40,252 bases of DNA from an uncultured Bacteroidaceae bacterium (GTDB taxonomy: Bacteria; Bacteroidota; Bacteroidia; Bacteroidales; Bacteroidaceae). How positions within the stretch are numbered: the first letter of the stretch is position 1; each line of letters opens with the position of its first letter. A model generated the notes under the pieces. That model ran no database searches. It saw nothing but the letters and a program-made list of their open reading frames with translations, and was not told the DNA's origin. Where the stretch lies: positions 1 to 40,252 of the forward strand of contig CAKRRN010000023.1 in assembly GCA_934394435.1 (NCBI GenBank). Direction: 5' to 3'. This document shows positions 8,012-15,471 of the stretch, in pieces. The translations under genes were made by a program, and so were the position numbers.

Positions 8012-8043
8012 CGAGGTCATTCAAAACAAGCGAATGACCTCGC
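8011..8043. promoter_or_regulatory. 12-bp perfect inverted repeat over the nrdD start site
   Basis: GCGAGGTCATTC (8011-8022) and GAATGACCTCGC (8032-8043) are perfectly complementary with a 9-base loop, followed by ATTGTTTTT. It shares its first base with the -7 box. It could be an operator, or a hairpin that terminates GH31 read-through or attenuates nrdD. The position over the transcription start favours an operator or a dual role. Confidence 0.6.
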
Positions 8044-8124
8044 ATTGTTTTTATCCAGAATGCGAGTCACACGACAAGATACAACTTACTTTAAAGCATA
8101 ACACAAACAAACGACATACCACCT

Positions 8125-10335
8125 ATGATACAGACTGTAAAGAAAAGAGACGGACGTATCGTTGGATTCAACGAACAAAAGATAGCTGCAGCAATACGCA
8201 AAGCAATGTTCACCACAGAACAAGGTGAAGACGAGGCACTGATAGGCCAAATTGCAGACCGAATTTCCATGAAAGGAAAGACACAGATGACCGTGGAGGA
8301 CATCCAAGACATGGTGGAGAACGAACTGATGAAAAGTTCGCGCAAGGATGTAGCCAAGGCTTATATCAAATACCGCAACGCACGTAGCGTTGCACGCAAA
8401 GCTAAGACAACGGATATCTTTCTGGAAATAATCAACATCAAAAACAACGACGTAACGCGCGAAAACGCAAACATGAACGCAGATACGCCTGCTGGAATGA
8501 TGATGAAATTTGCGAGTGAGACAACCAAACCTTTCGTAGATGACTATCTATTGAGCGATGATGCTCGTGAAGCAGTCAAAAACAACTACTTGCATATTCA
8601 CGACAAGGACTACTATCCAACGAAATCACTCACCTGCATACAGCATCCACTCGACCGCATACTCAAATACGGATTCCAGGCAGGTCACGGTGAAAGCCGT
8701 CCTGCTAAGCGTATTGAAACTGCCAGCATACTGGGATGTATCAGCATGGAGACCGTCCAAAACGAGATGCACGGCGGACAAGCAATCCCTGCATTCGACT
8801 TCTACCTGGCACCTTTCGTACGCGCATCCTACATAGAAGAAGTCAAAGTACTGGAAGACTTGAATGCAGAAGACTACAGCGAACTATACCATGCCCCCAT
8901 TGATGACTATCTCAACATACCTCTGGCTGGTTTCGAAGGACGTGAACGAATCAAGCAGCACGCCATCAACAAGACAGTTGGTCGGGTACACCAAGCAATG
9001 GAAGCATTCATACACAACATGAACACCATACATAGCCGTGGTGGTAATCAGGTGGTATTCAGCAGCATCAACTACGGGACAGACACCAGTGCAGAAGGAC
9101 GCTGTGTCATCAGAGAGATTCTGCGCAGTACCTACGAGGGTGTTGGCAACGGAGAAACCGCCATCTTCCCCATACAAATATGGAAGAAGAAACGCGGAGT
9201 GAGCTATCTGCCTACAGACAGAAACTACGACCTCTACCAATACGCATGCAAAGTAACCGCACGTCGTTTCTTCCCGAACTTCATCAATCTGGACGCTCCC
9301 TTTAACCAAAATGAGAATTGGAAGGCAGATGACCCCGAACGTTTCAAGTGGGAATGTGCCACGATGGGTTGCCGCACACGTGTATTCGAGAACAGATTTG
9401 GTCCCAAGACAAGTATTGGTCGCGGAAATCTAAGTTTCAGCACCATCAACATTGTTAAGTTAGCTATTGAATGCATGGGCATCAAAGACAAACAAGAACG
9501 CATCAACGCATTCTTTGCAAAACTGGACAATCTGCTCCAAATTACAGCCCAGCAGCTACATGACCGATTTGAATTCCAGAAAACAGCCTTTGCCAAGCAA
9601 TTTCCCCTGTTGATGAAAGGACTCTGGATAGGAAGTGAGAACCTCAAGCCTAACGACACAATAGCCTCTGTCATTAACCAAGGCACACTGGGTATCGGCT
9701 TCATCGGACTGGCAGAATGTCTGGTTGCACTGGTTGGTAAGCATCACGGGGAGAGCGAAGAAGCACAAGAGCTCGGCATAAAGATAGTATCCTACATGCG
9801 AGACAGAGCCAACGAGTTTAGCGAGCAATACCAACATAATTATAGTATCTTAGGTACACCCGCAGAAGGACTCTCCGGACGCTTCACCAAATTTGACCGT
9901 AAGCAATTCGGTACACTGCCAGGGATCACAGACCGAGAATACTACACCAACAGCAACCATGTGCCCGTCTACTATCACTGCACCGCCCTACACAAAGCAC
10001 AGGTAGAAGCCCCATACCACGACTTGACACGCGGCGGACACATCTTCTACGTAGAGATAGACGGAGACGCTACCCACAATCCTGAAGCAGTAATGCGAAT
10101 TGTGGATATGATGGACAAATATGACATTGGATATGGAAGTGTAAACCACACACGCAACCGCTGTATGGACTGCGGCTACGAGAATGCAGAAAAGCATCTA
10201 ACCAAATGTCCTAAGTGCGGAAGCACCAACATAGATCGTCTGCAACGCATTACGGGCTATCTGGTTGGTACTACCGACCGATGGAACAAAGCCAAGCTTT
10301 CAGAACTCAATGACCGAGTGATACATGAAAATTAA
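8125..10335 (+). CDS. nrdD: Anaerobic ribonucleoside-triphosphate reductase
   Basis: This 736-residue class III reductase makes dNTPs from NTPs without oxygen. Residues 1-95 are the allosteric ATP-cone (MIQTVKKRDGRIVGFNEQKI). The C-terminal zinc site is formed by CMDCG and CPKCG (about 680-700). The glycyl-radical loop RITGYLVGTTDRW carries the radical glycine at about residue 711. Length fits the family. The activase gene nrdG overlaps its last 11 bp, so the two are translationally coupled. A 12-bp inverted repeat over the promoter suggests specific regulation, perhaps by redox or nucleotide state, although no NrdR-type box was recognised. Confidence 0.97.
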   Translation: MIQTVKKRDGRIVGFNEQKIAAAIRKAMFTTEQGEDEALIGQIADRISMKGKTQMTVEDIQDMVENELMKSSRKDVAKAYIKYRNARSVARKAKTTDIFLEIINIKNNDVTRENANMNADTPAGMMMKFASETTKPFVDDYLLSDDAREAVKNNYLHIHDKDYYPTKSLTCIQHPLDRILKYGFQAGHGESRPAKRIETASILGCISMETVQNEMHGGQAIPAFDFYLAPFVRASYIEEVKVLEDLNAEDYSELYHAPIDDYLNIPLAGFEGRERIKQHAINKTVGRVHQAMEAFIHNMNTIHSRGGNQVVFSSINYGTDTSAEGRCVIREILRSTYEGVGNGETAIFPIQIWKKKRGVSYLPTDRNYDLYQYACKVTARRFFPNFINLDAPFNQNENWKADDPERFKWECATMGCRTRVFENRFGPKTSIGRGNLSFSTINIVKLAIECMGIKDKQERINAFFAKLDNLLQITAQQLHDRFEFQKTAFAKQFPLLMKGLWIGSENLKPNDTIASVINQGTLGIGFIGLAECLVALVGKHHGESEEAQELGIKIVSYMRDRANEFSEQYQHNYSILGTPAEGLSGRFTKFDRKQFGTLPGITDREYYTNSNHVPVYYHCTALHKAQVEAPYHDLTRGGHIFYVEIDGDATHNPEAVMRIVDMMDKYDIGYGSVNHTRNRCMDCGYENAEKHLTKCPKCGSTNIDRLQRITGYLVGTTDRWNKAKLSELNDRVIHEN

Positions 10336-10831
10336 CGTACTAAGAGTACTACACGACACAACTGTAGATGGTCCGGGATTCCGCACAAGTATCTATTGTG
10401 CGGGATGCCGCCATCAGTGTCCGGAGTGTCACAATCCCCAGTCATGGGAATTTGGCAGCGGGACAGATATGACCACACAAGCACTTCTTGACGAGATTCT
10501 TGCCGATCCCTTTGCCGATGTCACATTTACGGGGGGAGACCCCTTTTACCAGGCAGACGCCTTTGCCGAACTGGCAACCCTCATCAAGAAGTCATCCAAG
10601 AAAAGCATTTGGTGCTACACTGGATTTCTTTACGAACAGATCATCAAGAACGAGAGCAGAAGAAAACTGCTCGAAAACATAGATGTGCTGGTAGATGGTC
10701 CGTTTCGCATCAGCGAACGAGACGAAGATATCCTTTTCAGAGGAAGCAGCAACCAGCGAATCATATCTATTCCAGAAAGTCTTCAGACAGGAGAAATCAC
10801 ACTATGGAAGGCACCTAACTGGGATTTATGA
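10325..10831 (+). CDS. nrdG: Anaerobic ribonucleotide reductase activating protein
   Basis: This 168-residue radical-SAM enzyme generates the glycyl radical on NrdD. The cluster motif CX3CX2C is C28-RHQ-C32-PE-C35, within CRHQCPECHNPQSW; an extra Cys25 precedes it. A GGDPF motif (TFTGGDPFYQA) marks the SAM-binding site. It begins inside the last codons of nrdD (11-bp overlap), the usual nrdDG arrangement. Confidence 0.96.
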   Translation: MKINVLRVLHDTTVDGPGFRTSIYCAGCRHQCPECHNPQSWEFGSGTDMTTQALLDEILADPFADVTFTGGDPFYQADAFAELATLIKKSSKKSIWCYTGFLYEQIIKNESRRKLLENIDVLVDGPFRISERDEDILFRGSSNQRIISIPESLQTGEITLWKAPNWDL

Positions 10832-10928
10832 ACGAAGGAAAACAGGTCTTTTTCATCCGAATAAAACACAACACAAACGCGTTTTACGAGAAAAATCATT
10901 ACCAGACAAGCACAAAAGAGAAGCAACA

Positions 10929-10960
10929 TTTGCCTATTTCCCCAAAAAGCCATAACTTTA
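10929..10960 (+). promoter_or_regulatory. Promoter upstream of the NVEALA-type gene
   Basis: TTTG at 10929-10932 and TAACTTTA at 10953-10960 are separated by 20 bp; the last base of the -7 box differs from consensus. The predicted leader is about 110 nt. Confidence 0.5.
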
Positions 10961-11078
10961 CACTCAGAAAGTATATCATCCGCATCCACGCCATGCTATT
11001 TAGCTGCAAAATTGTGGAAAACACACAATTTAGGAACGAGGCGAAAAGAAGGAATAACAGGAAAGAAGAACAAAAAAG

Positions 11079-11447
11079 ATGAAGAAGAAAACAGAAGCCT
11101 CGATATGGGCAACAATGGCTTGCGCAGCTACAATAGGCGGTATGTGGTCATACGGAGAATACCAGGCATTCTGCAATGACGAGGCCAACACAACCAACCC
11201 ATTGCTGATAGAGAATGTTGAAGCTTTGACAGGCAACGAAACAAATACAACCTGGATGGTACGGGAATCAAAATGCACCGTATTCATTGGCAGAGGCAAA
11301 AAAATATGCCTAACAGACGGCACGACACTCGAAGCTGACGCTGCAGGGTTTGTTACTATAGATGGCAGACTTGACTACGAAGAAGGAGGAGAAGCCTCTT
11401 TCCGACCAGTGTCCTGTAGCGACCTCTACGAAAAAATAGGGAACTAA
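11079..11447 (+). CDS. NVEALA-type small exported protein
   Basis: This 122-residue protein starts with a charged KKK stretch and one hydrophobic segment (about 8-24), typical of a signal anchor or signal peptide. Residues about 43-51 read LLIENVEALTG, which closely matches the NVEALA signature of small Bacteroidetes exported proteins. After it comes a domain with paired cysteines (ESKCTVF, KKICLTDG, VSCSDLY). The function of the family is unknown. It has its own promoter and is followed by a hairpin terminator or attenuator before a beta-propeller lipoprotein gene, an association I recall for this family. The assignment rests on the short motif plus context. Confidence 0.75.
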   Translation: MKKKTEASIWATMACAATIGGMWSYGEYQAFCNDEANTTNPLLIENVEALTGNETNTTWMVRESKCTVFIGRGKKICLTDGTTLEADAAGFVTIDGRLDYEEGGEASFRPVSCSDLYEKIGN

Positions 11448-11451
11448 AACA

Positions 11452-11484
11452 AGGCGCGCCAAACAAGAGACGCGCCTCTTTTGT
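11452..11484 (+). terminator. Intrinsic terminator or attenuator after the NVEALA-type gene
   Basis: AGGCGCG (11452-11458) pairs with CGCGCCT (11471-11477), followed by CTTTTGTTT. The next gene starts only 17 bp later on the same strand, so partial read-through is likely. Confidence 0.65.
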
Positions 11485-11500
11485 TTATCAACCAAATAGA

Positions 11501-12616
11501 ATGCAACAGACAACTACCATACTGACTATCTCTATACTACTCCTTCTGCTTGCGGCATGCTCGCAACAGGAAAAAGGAAGTGTACTGACAACCAGTGTGG
11601 ACGTAACGCAAGACCTATCTGCTGACAGTTTTATTACAGACTATTCTTACATACAATTAGATTCTGTAACATCGCCCATGCTGTCAGAAGTACGCGACAT
11701 ACGTTTCCATAGAGACAATATATATATACTTGATTCAGCAGGACGTATCTTCACATTTTCCAACACAGGACACTTCACAAACGTCTTAGATAGCATGGGG
11801 ACAGGAAAAGAGCAATACGTCACAGCTGACGCTTTCGACATAACAGATGCTGGCATATTTGTATTATGCAGACCACAGCAACAAATACAACAATACAGCC
11901 TCCAAGGAAAGCATGTACATACCTTCAAACTAAACGATTATTACCTGGACTTCAGAATCCTGCCAGACTCAACTATCATACTGGCATCAGGAAATACCAA
12001 TAGGCGCATGAACAATTTCATTACCTATGATATTGCTTCGCAAAACATCATACACGAATCAGACCCGTTTGAACGTACAGAATCATTGATACCTGCAACA
12101 TACCGACCATTCATAGGTCAACATGATGACAAGCTATATGTTACAGATCCATTCTGCACAAAAGTGAAAGTATTTGACAAAGGAAATATACACACCCTGA
12201 AATCATACACGTTCAATACTCCAGAACAATTACCGCAAAACATCCAAGAGTACACCTTCGATGAGTTGGCACAAATGACCAAGCATAAGCCTGTAGTACG
12301 AAACATATCACTCTACTACAGCACAGCAGAGTCGGAATATATCGGATATGAATTATTCGGAAAATGTGGACTCTCATACATAATCACACGAAGTAACACA
12401 ATTGGTACAAGCCAAAGTTTCACAATAATGAATAACCCTGAGCCAAAATTTCCATACCTCAGCGCTCCACTTTGTGTACAAGAGGGAAAACTGGCAAGCA
12501 TCCTACCAGCATACGCTATACTTCAGATAGAACAAGCATATGAAGCCAAGACATTCACATCAAAGGGAATGCACGCGACAGACAACCCTGTAATTTTTCT
12601 ACATAAACTCAGATAG
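11501..12616 (+). CDS. 6-bladed beta-propeller lipoprotein
   Basis: This 371-residue protein has a lipoprotein signal (MQQTTTILTISILLLLLAAC, lipobox LAAC, lipidated Cys20) and should be anchored on a membrane facing the periplasm or outside. The body has repeated beta strands with NHL-like blades, for example IRFHRDNIYILDSAGRIFTF followed by further strand-turn repeats, as in the BF2992-like 6-bladed beta-propeller family common in Bacteroides and Prevotella. The substrate or partner is unknown. It sits between an NVEALA-type gene and a membrane winged-helix gene on the same strand, 60 bp before the latter. Confidence 0.85.
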   Translation: MQQTTTILTISILLLLLAACSQQEKGSVLTTSVDVTQDLSADSFITDYSYIQLDSVTSPMLSEVRDIRFHRDNIYILDSAGRIFTFSNTGHFTNVLDSMGTGKEQYVTADAFDITDAGIFVLCRPQQQIQQYSLQGKHVHTFKLNDYYLDFRILPDSTIILASGNTNRRMNNFITYDIASQNIIHESDPFERTESLIPATYRPFIGQHDDKLYVTDPFCTKVKVFDKGNIHTLKSYTFNTPEQLPQNIQEYTFDELAQMTKHKPVVRNISLYYSTAESEYIGYELFGKCGLSYIITRSNTIGTSQSFTIMNNPEPKFPYLSAPLCVQEGKLASILPAYAILQIEQAYEAKTFTSKGMHATDNPVIFLHKLR

Positions 12617-12676
12617 TCTGCCTTGCATTGACAATACACCCTTGCCCCCCAAAAAAAGGACTGGAACAACCTAAAA

Positions 12677-13270
12677 ATGGACAGAGAACATACGACAAAA
12701 TCGCATACCACTCAACAACTAATACGTTGGAAAAGGGTACTCAGCATTATCACACTGGCACTGATAATACTGTGTGCCGCTATATCCCTATTCTACGCAA
12801 GCGGAGTAGCCTCCGAGTTGTTTAACATGTCGACCCTCTTTGCTGTTTACACAGCAATATTCTCCGTGTTAGTGCCCTGTTGCATATGCCTTACCCTTAT
12901 GACATTATCCGAACCCACGGAGAACACCCCAAACACCGTAGAAATAGAGGACGAGAAAAAGCGAGAGGAATTCCCTCTCTATGTAGACCTACCACACGGA
13001 GAACTAATCTACCAAGACACACGCATAAGATGCCGTCAGCAGATTCTTCTCATCCTAAACCATCTAACAACTCAAGAAGACAACTTTATCAGTAAGGAAG
13101 ACTTCGCACAGGTACTCAACGATGACAGTTACAAGAATGCAAACGAAAGTACAAATGCGAAAATCAACACATTAGTTTCCAATATTAGGGTTGTGCTACG
13201 TACGCTACCGTTTGAAATTGTAAACGTCAACCGGAAAGGGTACATCCTAAAGAAAAAAAACAACGTATGA
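12677..13270 (+). CDS. Membrane-tethered winged-helix regulator (OmpR/PhoB-type DNA-binding fold)
   Basis: This 197-residue protein has two membrane helices (about 20-42 and 51-77), an acidic linker (about 80-100), and a C-terminal domain (about 105-192) that looks like a Trans_reg_C winged helix. Supporting signs are a recognition-helix-like segment KINTLVSNIRVVLRT and the terminal wing VNRKGYILKKK, equivalent to the usual GYRL ending. The DNA-binding domain would face the cytoplasm. No receiver domain is present. This is the reverse of ToxR order, in which the DNA-binding domain is N-terminal. It may sense the state of the upstream exported proteins, but that is inference. Confidence 0.7.
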   Translation: MDREHTTKSHTTQQLIRWKRVLSIITLALIILCAAISLFYASGVASELFNMSTLFAVYTAIFSVLVPCCICLTLMTLSEPTENTPNTVEIEDEKKREEFPLYVDLPHGELIYQDTRIRCRQQILLILNHLTTQEDNFISKEDFAQVLNDDSYKNANESTNAKINTLVSNIRVVLRTLPFEIVNVNRKGYILKKKNNV

Positions 13271-13357
13271 CTTCCTAACTACGTATCTACAGAAATCAAT
13301 AAAAATCGCTCTAATACGCAGAGACAGGACTACAGAGATTGTTGTCTAATATCGTAT

Positions 13358-13479
13358 CCAGTACTACCTATGTGGTACTGCAGTTTTATATACTTGGTAC
13401 TGGAGTATCAGCCTACTGAAACTCCAGTACCACCTAACTGGGTACTGACGGAACTGGTAATATGCTTGCCTATACCAGT
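13358..13479. repeat. Cluster of seven GGTACTGG-like motifs in both orientations
   Basis: Motifs are CCAGTAC (13358), GGTACTG (13374), GGTACTGGAGT (13396-13406), ACTCCAGTACC (13421-13431), GGTACTG (13441-13447), ACTGGTA (13453-13459) and TACCAGT (13473-13479). Two copies form a perfect 11-bp inverted repeat with a 14-base spacer. The cluster begins about 90 bp after the membrane winged-helix gene. Confidence 0.75.
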
Positions 13480-13507
13480 GGCATACCAAGGATTAGACAT
13501 CTATAAA

Positions 13508-13924
13508 AACCCAAATCGGTCATTGTTTTCCGATTTATGTGAGTCTTCATTTTGAGTTTTAGCGGGCAGCGATAATTACCTATTACTTGCTATACGGTCT
13601 TACCATTTATTTCTTACTTACGTAAAAAAAACTGTTGTCCTCAATAGGCTATCCCCACTAAATTTCTACTACCCAATTTAGGGCTCACCCAACAAGCCAA
13701 GGGGACCTTACAGCTCACCCGATAACCTTAAACAGGTCATTAGACCGAAACGAAGAGTCCGCTCCTACTGAAGAATACTTCTTTCCAATCCCTACCAGCC
13801 TTTCTTTCGGTATCTTGTTTCCAAGCTTCTCTCCACATAGCCCACTATGCCTTCGACACGTCAGAAGGCAAATTACTCAAAACAAAGACTCACATAAATT
13901 GGAATACAATGAGCGATTTGGGTT
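13508..13924. repeat. Inverted 49-bp arms enclosing a dispersed repeat copy
   Basis: The left arm (13508-13556) starts AACCCAAATCGGTCATTG. The right arm (13876-13924), reverse complemented, starts AACCCAAATCGCTCATTG; the arms differ at about five of 49 positions. The left arm contains a small hairpin, AAATCGG and CCGATTT. Inward from the right arm, 13735-13875 on the minus strand is a copy of the dispersed repeat found again at 25441-25636. No transposase is present, so a non-autonomous element is plausible. Confidence 0.7.
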
Positions 13925-13994
13925 AACAACAGGGGTAAAGACCTATATTTTATACTAAAATCGCAACTATTAAACTATTAAATCAAACTATGTA

Positions 13995-14094
13995 ATTTGC
14001 TGTTATATTACTATTTTTATAGTTAGGATATAGAAATATAAGAGTAATATAATAGCAGCAAATATTGCACACCTAAAAATCAATATTATCTTTG
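13995..14094 (+). promoter_or_regulatory. AT-rich inverted repeat followed by a promoter-like site
   Basis: ATTTGCTG and TTATATTACT (13995-14012) pair with AGTAATATAA and CAGCAAAT (14043-14063). Just after it, TTG (14065-14067) and TATCTTTG (14087-14094) are 19 bp apart, a good promoter match. No long plus-strand ORF follows, so it may drive a short RNA or a long leader for the SGNH hydrolase. Confidence 0.4.
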
Positions 14095-14142
14095 CATCAG
14101 AAATAAAGCAAATAGTTTCTAATTCATATATAAAAAGCAATG

Positions 14143-14376
14143 TCACCATGAACGCGCGAGCGCCACGACATGCGAAATAAGGGTTAAAAGACCAAATGTC
14201 AGAATAACTACCAGAGGAGACCAAGCTAGCATATTTAACCACATCCTAAAGAAAAAAAGAACATACCAAAAAGCCGGCATTGGAAAAGGAGAGCACACAG
14301 CCTCCATCACTTTTAATAAATAATGCCCACCATTCAAAATAAGGCTTGGTCTCCTGCTGGATTTAACTTCAAACAA
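14143..14376 (-). CDS. Doubtful 77-residue hydrophobic ORF
   Basis: The ATG-started frame encodes 77 residues with two hydrophobic stretches (PAFWYVLFFFRMWLNMLAW and SPLVVILTFGLLTLISHVV). It may be a small membrane protein, a remnant, or chance in AT-rich sequence. A -7-like TATTTTTG lies upstream on this strand, but no -33 box is clear. I do not recognise the sequence, and an overlapping frame (14003-14242) is equally hydrophobic. Confidence 0.2.
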   Translation of the reverse strand: MFEVKSSRRPSLILNGGHYLLKVMEAVCSPFPMPAFWYVLFFFRMWLNMLAWSPLVVILTFGLLTLISHVVALARSW

Positions 14377-14491
14377 ACTTTTTTACAATAGAATGCAAAA
14401 ATAATATGAATAATCATCCATTCGTATTATAATATGCCCTAAATTTGTGTCGTAAGAGAACTAAACATATCAACTTCAAACGACCCTTATC

Positions 14492-15334
14492 ATGAGAAAT
14501 TACATTCGATGTACAATGTTTTTGCTATTGATAGGCATCTGTTCAAGCACTATTTGGGCAAAAGGAAAGAAGGACACCCAAGAAACAGCTATTACACACC
14601 CTTGGTATGGCAAGAGAATTGCCTATATTGGAGATTCCGTGACGGATCCTAATCAAGGTGGAGGGCAGGTTATCCACTATTGGCAATATCTGTCAGACTG
14701 GCTTCACAGCACCCCCCTTGTATATGCTGTTAGCGGATACGACTGGACGCATGCCATAGGGCTTACAGACAAGATGAACAAGGAAGTGGGACAAGACGTA
14801 GACGGAATCATCGTTTTCCTTGGAACAAACGACTATAATGAAGACATACCCTTAGGCAACTGGTTCGTAGAGAAACCAGAGGAAGTGGACAGAGGAAAAG
14901 GAAGAGATTTCAGAGACACACGCATGCACCGCACACTCTGTATGGAACAAAACACACTACGGGGCAGAATCAATGTAGCCATGAATCACATAAAGAGTCT
15001 CTACCCTACCAAACAGATTATCCTTCTGACACCTCTTCATAGAGGATATGCCTTCTTCGGAAAAGGAAATAGACAGCCAAGCGAAGACTACCGAAACGAG
15101 CAAAATCTATACTTAGACGACTACGTAAAGGTTATTCAAGAGGCGGCACATGTGTGGGCAGTACCCGTTATCGACATCTTCTCACTCAGTGGTTTACTTC
15201 CAACCATGCCTTATCACTGGCAATACTTTTGCAACGAAAAGACAGATCAGTTGCACCCTAATTCTGAGGGCCACCGCAGGCTTGCAAAAACCCTGCTTAT
15301 GCAGTTGTCATCATTACCATGCACTTGGGAATAG
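14492..15334 (+). CDS. Secreted SGNH/GDSL-type hydrolase
   Basis: This 280-residue protein has a signal peptide (MRNYIRCTMFLLLIGICSS...WA, about 1-23). SGNH blocks are visible: block I GDSVTDPNQGG (about 47-57) with the nucleophile Ser, a Gly in AVSGYDW, the Asn in VFLGTNDYN, and the Asp-His pair in DQLHPNSEGHRR near the C-terminus. Such enzymes remove acyl groups such as acetate from carbohydrates or hydrolyse lipid esters. It is convergent with a GH78 rhamnosidase, so glycan deacetylation is a reasonable guess, though the two are separate transcripts. Confidence 0.88.
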   Translation: MRNYIRCTMFLLLIGICSSTIWAKGKKDTQETAITHPWYGKRIAYIGDSVTDPNQGGGQVIHYWQYLSDWLHSTPLVYAVSGYDWTHAIGLTDKMNKEVGQDVDGIIVFLGTNDYNEDIPLGNWFVEKPEEVDRGKGRDFRDTRMHRTLCMEQNTLRGRINVAMNHIKSLYPTKQIILLTPLHRGYAFFGKGNRQPSEDYRNEQNLYLDDYVKVIQEAAHVWAVPVIDIFSLSGLLPTMPYHWQYFCNEKTDQLHPNSEGHRRLAKTLLMQLSSLPCTWE

Positions 15335-15357
15335 GTTTTCTTAACTGCAAGAATAAA

Positions 15358-15412
15358 ACAAGCCGTATCAAACTCTATTAATGAGTAATGATACGGCTTG
15401 TATTTTATCTTT
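15358..15412. terminator. Bidirectional terminator between SGNH hydrolase and GH78 genes
   Basis: ACAAGCCGTATCA (15358-15370) and TGATACGGCTTGT (15389-15401) form a perfect 13-bp stem with an 18-base loop. It is T-rich on the right and A-rich on the left, so it can serve both convergent genes. Confidence 0.85.
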
Positions 15413-15471
15413 AAGAAGGCTCCGTTCTCGTATCTCTATTCACACAAAAAAAGACCTTAGTACATAGCTCG

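Larger units (their letters stand above)
7816..8124. other. Intergenic region upstream of nrdD
   Basis: No gene is visible in this 309-bp gap. The first 165 bases are AT-rich without clear structure. The nrdD promoter and an overlapping perfect inverted repeat fill 7981-8043, followed by an untranslated leader of about 100 nt. Confidence 0.65.
13271..14491. other. 1.2-kb repeat-rich intergenic region
   Basis: No confident gene is present. From left to right it holds a cluster of GGTACTGG/CCAGTACC motifs (13358-13479), a pair of 49-bp inverted arms (13508-13556 and 13876-13924) whose right arm continues into a dispersed repeat copy, an AT-rich inverted repeat (13995-14063), a possible promoter (14065-14094) and a doubtful small minus-strand ORF (14143-14376). 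Confidence 0.7.

Noticed and set aside
10828..11082. 84-codon frame starting on the nrdG stop codon
   Set aside because: Its product is Asn/Lys-rich with no domain, and the promoter of the next gene lies inside it.
13561..14491. tRNA gene or integration site in the repeat-rich gap
   Set aside because: No cloverleaf, T-loop (GGTTCGAATCC-like) or integrase gene was found on either strand.
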